A DNA stretch of 64,000 nt from Chloroflexota bacterium (GTDB taxonomy: Bacteria; Chloroflexota; Anaerolineae; Aggregatilineales; Phototrophicaceae). Both the position numbers and the translations under genes were made by a program. This document shows positions 59,801 to 64,000 of the stretch, piece by piece. The notes below the pieces were generated by a model. That model was given only the letters and a program-made list of their open reading frames with translations. It ran no database searches and was not told the DNA's origin. The DNA lies in contig JACAES010000066.1 in assembly GCA_013388735.1 (NCBI GenBank), forward strand, positions 27,274-91,273. Reading direction: 5' to 3'. Position 1 is the stretch's first letter, and each line of letters begins with the position of its first letter.

Positions 59801-62587
59801 TTATCCGGGCGGCAGATTGAACTGCCCGCGCTCGTCGGGCGTCAGATCGCGGACCGCGCAGCAGGCGCGCGCATAGGCCACCAGCTCATCGAGCGACTTC
59901 CAGACAGGCCAGATTTTGGCCGTCCCGTCGTAACCGGTGGTGGCGATGTACGCGCCGTCCGGCGACCACGACACGCCGTAAACAATGTCGTTGTGCGCCT
60001 GAATCGAGAACAACTGCACCCCGGCGCCGGCGTCCCAGATTTTGGCGGTTTTGTCGCTGCTGACGGTGACGATCCGCGCGCCGTCCGGCGACCAGGCGGC
60101 GGCATTCACGTCGTCGGTGTGTCCGGCCAGCGTCAGTTGCAGCGCCCCATTCTCCGCATCCCAGATTTTCGCCGTCCCGTCGCGGCTGGCGGTCAGAATC
60201 CGGCTGCCGTCCGGCGACCATTCGATGCCCACCACGTATTCGCTGTGGCCGGTCAGCGACAGGCGCCTTTCCCCGCTGGCCGCGTCCCAGACGTTCACGC
60301 TGCCCGCGCCGCCGGTGGCGACGAACTGCCCGTCCGGCGACCAGACGGCAGGCGACGAGGCGTCTATGGTCAGCAGTTCAAGCCCGCTGGTGGCATCCCA
60401 GATTTTGACATGATTCGAGCGCGCGCTGGTGACGACCCGCGTCCCGTCCGGCGACCAGGCGGCGGAATAAACGCGGAACATCTCGCCTGCCAGCCGGACG
60501 ATTTCCGCGCCGCTGGCCGCGTCGAGGATCACCGCTGCCGCGCCGGTCGTGGCGACGACGATCTGCATCCCGTCCGGCGACCAGTCCGCATCCCACAGCA
60601 GGCCGCTGGCGTCGGGGAAGTTGCGCAGTTCTGACCCGCTGGCCGCGTCCCATATCCGGGCCGTCCCATCGCGGCTGGCGGTCACGACGCGCGTGGAATC
60701 CGGCGACCAGCGCGCCGAAAAAACTTCGTCGGTGTGACCGCGCAGCGTGGCGACTTCGTTGCCGCCGGCGTTCCACACCCGCAGCGTATGGTCTTCGGCG
60801 CTGGTGGCGATGGTTCTGCCGTCCGGCGACCAGGCGACGGCGGTCAGATCGCCGGCATGGCCGAACAGCGTGTACAGCAGTTCTCCGCTGGCCGCGTCCC
60901 AGACTTTGGCCGTACCGTCCAGGCTGGCCGTGACCACCCGCGCGCCGTCCGGCGACCAGTCCGCGCCCGCGCCGTAGTCGGTATGGCCGGCCAACACCTG
61001 TTCGGACAGCCCGGTTTCGGCGTTCCATACCCGCATCTGATGGCCGTATGGCCGCCAGTTGGTGCTGATGATATGCGCGCCGTCCGGCGACCAGGCCAGG
61101 TGGCGCAGCGCATAGGTCGAACCAGAAAACGGCAGAAGTTCTTCACCCGTGTGTGAGTCGAAAATCGCCAGGGTATCGCTCGTGCCGGGCGGAACGGGGT
61201 CGAAGGTGGCGACGATCAGGCGCGCGCCGTCCGGCGACCAGGCCGCTGCGTGTCCGGTCAGGCTGAGCAGTTTCTCCCGGCTCGCGCCGTCCCAGACGTC
61301 CACCTGTTCGACAGCCTGATATTCTTCCGAGCCGCGCACCGTCAGCAGGCGCGCGCCATCCGGCGACCAGGCGACAGCGTTCAGCCCATCCAGGCCGCCG
61401 ATCTGCCACAGGGTTTCGCCGTCCGCCGCCTCCAGCACCCACAGGGTTTGGCCGTCCGCCGCCGCAAGGCGCGCCCCATCCGGCGACCAGTCCAGGGCGG
61501 CGATTCGTCCCCACGTACCGCCGATTTCCAGCAGCACCTCGCCGCGGGCGGCGTCCCAGACGCGCATCACGCCATACTCGTCGCCTGTGACCAGCCGGGC
61601 GCTGTCCGGCGACCAGGCGATGGCGGGCATCAGGACATCCCCATAGGGGATGATGGCGCGCGCCCGGCTGCCGGCGACGGCGATGCCCAGGGCGCTTTCG
61701 GCCTGGCGGGTATAGGGGTAATTCTCCAGCGCGGCCAGCGCCAGCAGAACGCCGCGTTCGGGGAAACCGCCGCTCAGCTCAAGCTGTGCCTGCGCCGCCA
61801 GCGCGACCGACTGCGCGATACCGCCCTGATAAACGGCGGTCGCGGCGTTATTTTCCGCCAACGCCTGCGCGGTGGCGGCCAGGTGGGCGTTTTCGTTGGC
61901 CGCCTGCGACTGGATGAAGGCGAAAGCCGCCAGCACCAGCGCCAGCACCAGACCGACCGCCAGCGCGCCAACCGTCGTGCGCTGCCGAACGCTGACGGCG
62001 TTCCGGCTGGCGGCGATATATTCCCGGTGCAGCGCGGTCGGCTGCGGTTCCTTAAGGCCGCTGCCGAACAGCCACGTTTCGGCTTCCAGCAGGTCACGCC
62101 CGCGCAGCAGCAGGCTGGCATCGCGCCCTTTGGCTTCCCACTCGCGCGCGCGTATCAGCAGCCGCGTATGTTCGCGCACGTGGGTCAGGTCGGTTTCAAC
62201 CGCTGCCATCAGGTAATTAACCGCCACGTTAAAATCGTCCTGCGCCCGGAAGTAAATCCAGTTGTGCGCGTTGATGGCCGGATGCGCGGCGGCGCGTTCG
62301 GCGTCGGTCAGTTCGCGGTGCAGGATCGGCACGAAACGTTTGTTGTGCTGTACGGCGTGGTCAATCTCTTTGCGGCAAACTTCCGAATTGATCGAGTCCG
62401 GGCTGATGATGAACATAAACGTATCCGCCGCCTCGATGCCGGCGCAGATTTCGCGCCACCAGTCGGCAGTCAGCGGGATGTCTTCCCAATCCACCCAGAT
62501 GTCTTTTTTTTGCGCCGCAAGGGATTCGTGCAGGCGGCGCATAAATTCGCCGTCCTTGCGGGAATAGGAAATAAACACGTCGCTCAT
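59801..62587 (-). CDS. TIR domain - membrane helix - WD40 protein
   Basis: 928 aa. N-terminal TIR domain (about 1-130): MSDVFISYSRKDGEFM, WVDWEDIPLTADWWREI, FIISPDSINSEVCRKEI. The Glu of RKEI (E74) is the likely NAD-hydrolase catalytic residue. A helical linker (GRDLLEAETWL about 163-173), one membrane helix (about 205-226), another helical segment, then 14 WD40 repeats (14 copies of the WSPDG/WSPDS strand), enough for two seven-bladed propellers. Probably a stress- or phage-sensing NADase or signalling scaffold, with the propellers facing one side of the membrane. Start ATG 62587 with AAGGCGG upstream; an upstream in-frame start at 62611 is less likely. Confidence 0.92.
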   Translation of the reverse strand: MSDVFISYSRKDGEFMRRLHESLAAQKKDIWVDWEDIPLTADWWREICAGIEAADTFMFIISPDSINSEVCRKEIDHAVQHNKRFVPILHRELTDAERAAAHPAINAHNWIYFRAQDDFNVAVNYLMAAVETDLTHVREHTRLLIRAREWEAKGRDASLLLRGRDLLEAETWLFGSGLKEPQPTALHREYIAASRNAVSVRQRTTVGALAVGLVLALVLAAFAFIQSQAANENAHLAATAQALAENNAATAVYQGGIAQSVALAAQAQLELSGGFPERGVLLALAALENYPYTRQAESALGIAVAGSRARAIIPYGDVLMPAIAWSPDSARLVTGDEYGVMRVWDAARGEVLLEIGGTWGRIAALDWSPDGARLAAADGQTLWVLEAADGETLWQIGGLDGLNAVAWSPDGARLLTVRGSEEYQAVEQVDVWDGASREKLLSLTGHAAAWSPDGARLIVATFDPVPPGTSDTLAIFDSHTGEELLPFSGSTYALRHLAWSPDGAHIISTNWRPYGHQMRVWNAETGLSEQVLAGHTDYGAGADWSPDGARVVTASLDGTAKVWDAASGELLYTLFGHAGDLTAVAWSPDGRTIATSAEDHTLRVWNAGGNEVATLRGHTDEVFSARWSPDSTRVVTASRDGTARIWDAASGSELRNFPDASGLLWDADWSPDGMQIVVATTGAAAVILDAASGAEIVRLAGEMFRVYSAAWSPDGTRVVTSARSNHVKIWDATSGLELLTIDASSPAVWSPDGQFVATGGAGSVNVWDAASGERRLSLTGHSEYVVGIEWSPDGSRILTASRDGTAKIWDAENGALQLTLAGHTDDVNAAAWSPDGARIVTVSSDKTAKIWDAGAGVQLFSIQAHNDIVYGVSWSPDGAYIATTGYDGTAKIWPVWKSLDELVAYARACCAVRDLTPDERGQFNLPPG

Positions 62588-62658
62588 GATGACCCGCCTT
62601 AAACAGACCAACCGCTCTAGTGGTTATCTTACACGAAATCTGCCGGCAGGCGGCGTTT

Positions 62659-63351
62659 TTATTTCCCGGCCAGGCTGATGATGGCGCGCTTCCAGCTGTC
62701 GCGCTCCGCGCCCATCGGCTGGCCGGCGTAGCGGTAGTCGTGTTGGGTGATGAAGCTGTCCAGCTCGCCTTTCAGTTTTTGCCAGATGTCGACCTGGATG
62801 GCAACCAGCCGTTCCAGCGCGACGGGGCCGGTCATCTGCCGCAGCGCGCCGCGAAAGTGCGGCAGGCACAGCCCCGCCGAGGCGCGAAACGCTTCCTCAA
62901 AAGGCGCGTCCGTCAGGTAATCGTTGATCGTGAGCAGGTAGCGTTTTTCGGCCTCGTCGAGTGTCCGGCACACCATACACGGCTGCTCCGGTTCGAGTCG
63001 GTCGGCCAGGGCCGCCGGGCCGTTTTTGCCGCCGCCGGACAGCCAGCGCGAAAAGCCGGACGGCGTCTGGGCGGGGTTGGCCGCGATAATGTTCAGCACT
63101 TCGTCCAGCGCCGCCGCCTGAAGGATGGCGATGCCCAACACCTGCTCGCCAAACTGGCTGAGCTGGCTGTTATGGGTTTTGCACAGCGCCCGGCTGGCGC
63201 GGAAGGCGGCATGAGTGGCCGGTTTGTTGACGTATTCGTACAGCAGGGAATCGAGGAAGCGGCGCGCGTCGCGCTGGAGCAGCGCGCAGACCGGGCAGCC
63301 GGGCTGCCCGCAGGCTTCGATAAAATCATAATAGCTGAAGGGGACGGTCAT
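62659..63351 (-). CDS. Protein with two CxxC...CxxH metal-site-like units
   Basis: 230 aa, soluble. Two similar units: CPVC (about 19-22) with LCKTH (56-60) and CMVC with LCLPH further on. Each pair of CxxC and CxxH could bind Zn or a cluster, suggesting internal duplication. It resembles the DUF6062-type proteins of Firmicutes and Chloroflexota, a comparison from memory that needs a search. The C-terminus is helical (LERLVAIQVDIWQKLKGELD). No function known. It lies on the same strand as the TIR-WD40 gene, 71 bases upstream of it. Confidence 0.78.
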   Translation of the reverse strand: MTVPFSYYDFIEACGQPGCPVCALLQRDARRFLDSLLYEYVNKPATHAAFRASRALCKTHNSQLSQFGEQVLGIAILQAAALDEVLNIIAANPAQTPSGFSRWLSGGGKNGPAALADRLEPEQPCMVCRTLDEAEKRYLLTINDYLTDAPFEEAFRASAGLCLPHFRGALRQMTGPVALERLVAIQVDIWQKLKGELDSFITQHDYRYAGQPMGAERDSWKRAIISLAGK

Positions 63352-63448
63352 CAGGGTTTCCTAATATTCACTTCGCCTGAAGGCGCGTTCTGAGTTTCTG
63401 CGAACGCCAGGGCTGATGGATGAAAAGGGTTTGATCGCTGCCGTCAGC

Positions 63449-63576
63449 TCTCACCCCCGGCCCCTCTCCCGAACGCGCTTCGCGCTGGGAGAGGGGAGCC
63501 AGACGTGAAGTGGTTTCATCCCCCTCTCCCAGTCCCGCAGGGATGTTCGGGAGAGGGGGAATGAGGGGGTGAGGGC
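63449..63576. repeat. Composite palindromic repeat, second copy
   Basis: Outer arms CTCTCACCCCC (63449-63459) and GGGGGTGAGGGC (63565-63576). Inside, hairpin 63461-63496 (inner stem GCGC) and hairpin 63521-63558 (inner stem TCCC/GGGA), inverted relative to one another. The unit ends on the stop codon of the recombinase-like gene, as if it were inserted there. Confidence 0.8.
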
Positions 63577-64000
63577 TAAAATTTCATACAGAAGCCCTGG
63601 TCTGATCGCCGTCGCCGTTGGCGATCTGCTGCTACTCTACCAGTTGAGAGCGAATTCACGGCGAGTTGCGGCACATCTGTGCTAAAGGCGAACTGCTCTG
63701 CCTGATATTCTACGGTGTCACACCAGCGGGCGTTGCGATGATACGGTTTCTTCCCCGTATAGTTCTCTGGATAGCGCCCATTCCCAAATTTGTAGGCGTA
63801 GCGTTCTTGCAGTGAACGCCAGGTATAATCGGGGAAGGTGCGCAGGATTTCCCACTGGTCAAGGTTATTGTCAATCATTTCGCGCAGTTTCGTCAGATCA
63901 TCCTCGTCCCAGAAATACCCGGTGCTTTTGTGGGTCGTACTGCGCTCAGAGGTGCTGCCATCCCGCCAGTGGACGGTAATGTGCTTCGTGTGCCGTGTCA
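63576..64000 (-). CDS. C-terminal part of a probable recombinase (5' end outside window)
   Basis: Open on the minus strand from the window edge to TAG at 63576-63578. The visible part begins HITVHWRDGSTSE, a beta-strand motif like the zinc-ribbon/helix tail of large serine recombinases, then DEDDLTKLREMIDNNLDQWE and LRTFPDYTWRSLQERYAYKF, a Myb/SANT-like helix-turn-helix. The last about 30 residues (STGRVAADRQRRRRSDQGFC) are Arg-rich and may come from flanking DNA read in frame. This fits the end of a mobile element's recombinase, but the catalytic domain is off-window. Confidence 0.55.
   Translation of the reverse strand, partial: TRHTKHITVHWRDGSTSERSTTHKSTGYFWDEDDLTKLREMIDNNLDQWEILRTFPDYTWRSLQERYAYKFGNGRYPENYTGKKPYHRNARWCDTVEYQAEQFAFSTDVPQLAVNSLSTGRVAADRQRRRRSDQGFCMKF

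Noticed and set aside
63600..63660. Possible tRNA fragment (D-arm-like CTCAACTGGTAGAG on the minus strand)
   Set aside because: A short D-arm-like stem can be drawn, but there is no anticodon arm, no T-arm and no acceptor pairing, and a strong GATCGCC/GGCGATC hairpin occupies the region instead.

Overview
The window is a high-GC bacterial chromosome segment with closely packed genes on both strands. Gene content suggests a Chloroflexota (Anaerolineae-like) bacterium: Hanks-type Ser/Thr kinases, a TIR-WD40 protein, SH3/beta-propeller secreted proteins, menaquinone-type UbiA chemistry, HrcA/CIRCE regulation and many short palindromic or heptameric repeats. That assignment is inference; there is no rRNA or marker gene to fix it.

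Layout. 1-0.7 kb: 5' part of a membrane-anchored protein. 0.8-2.8 kb: a more A/T-rich cassette with a D12-class adenine methyltransferase and a clear EcoRV-family endonuclease, most likely acquired. 2.8-15.7 kb: housekeeping and metabolism (PEP carboxylase, UbiA prenyltransferase, rRNA/tRNA-type methyltransferase, LutC-like protein, amidohydrolase, acyl-CoA dehydrogenase), plus secreted SH3 and zinc-peptidase proteins and a CIRCE-controlled FmdB-like gene that has lost its cysteines. 15.8-24 kb: MFS transporter, PAS-GAF histidine kinase, orphan MacB/LolD-type ABC ATPase, LutB-like iron-sulfur protein, and a Zn/Cd P1B-ATPase behind a textbook promoter and ArsR/SmtB-type operator. 24.2-30.4 kb: a run of five + strand genes (two paralogous secreted proteins, a degenerate asparagine synthetase homologue, a small anchored protein, a polytopic GT-C-like membrane protein). 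30.44-30.77 kb: a structured intergenic segment ending in an intrinsic terminator (candidate ncRNA). 31-41 kb: HHH protein, HyuA, DtxR-family regulator, a beta-propeller/di-haem secreted protein with a 1256-aa secreted partner, and a CheR-TPR protein.

42-52.7 kb is a signalling block: AAA/STAND-like ATPase, Ser/Thr kinase, Clp AAA+ unfoldase, kinase-TPR protein and FHA protein. Kinases, phosphothreonine reader and unfoldase together suggest a phospho-regulated protein-remodelling module. 52.7-64 kb: HyuB, PhoD phosphatase, a 1059-aa protein of unknown function convergent with a TIR-TM-14xWD40 protein (possible conflict/defence pair), a cysteine-rich protein, and the C-terminal part of a probable recombinase.

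Two themes recur. First, pairs normally adjacent are dispersed (HyuA/HyuB about 19 kb apart; LutC/LutB about 8 kb apart). Second, several repeat families occur between genes and, strikingly, in frame inside genes (P-type ATPase, GT-C-like protein, HyuA). No rRNA, tRNA, CRISPR array or replication origin was found.
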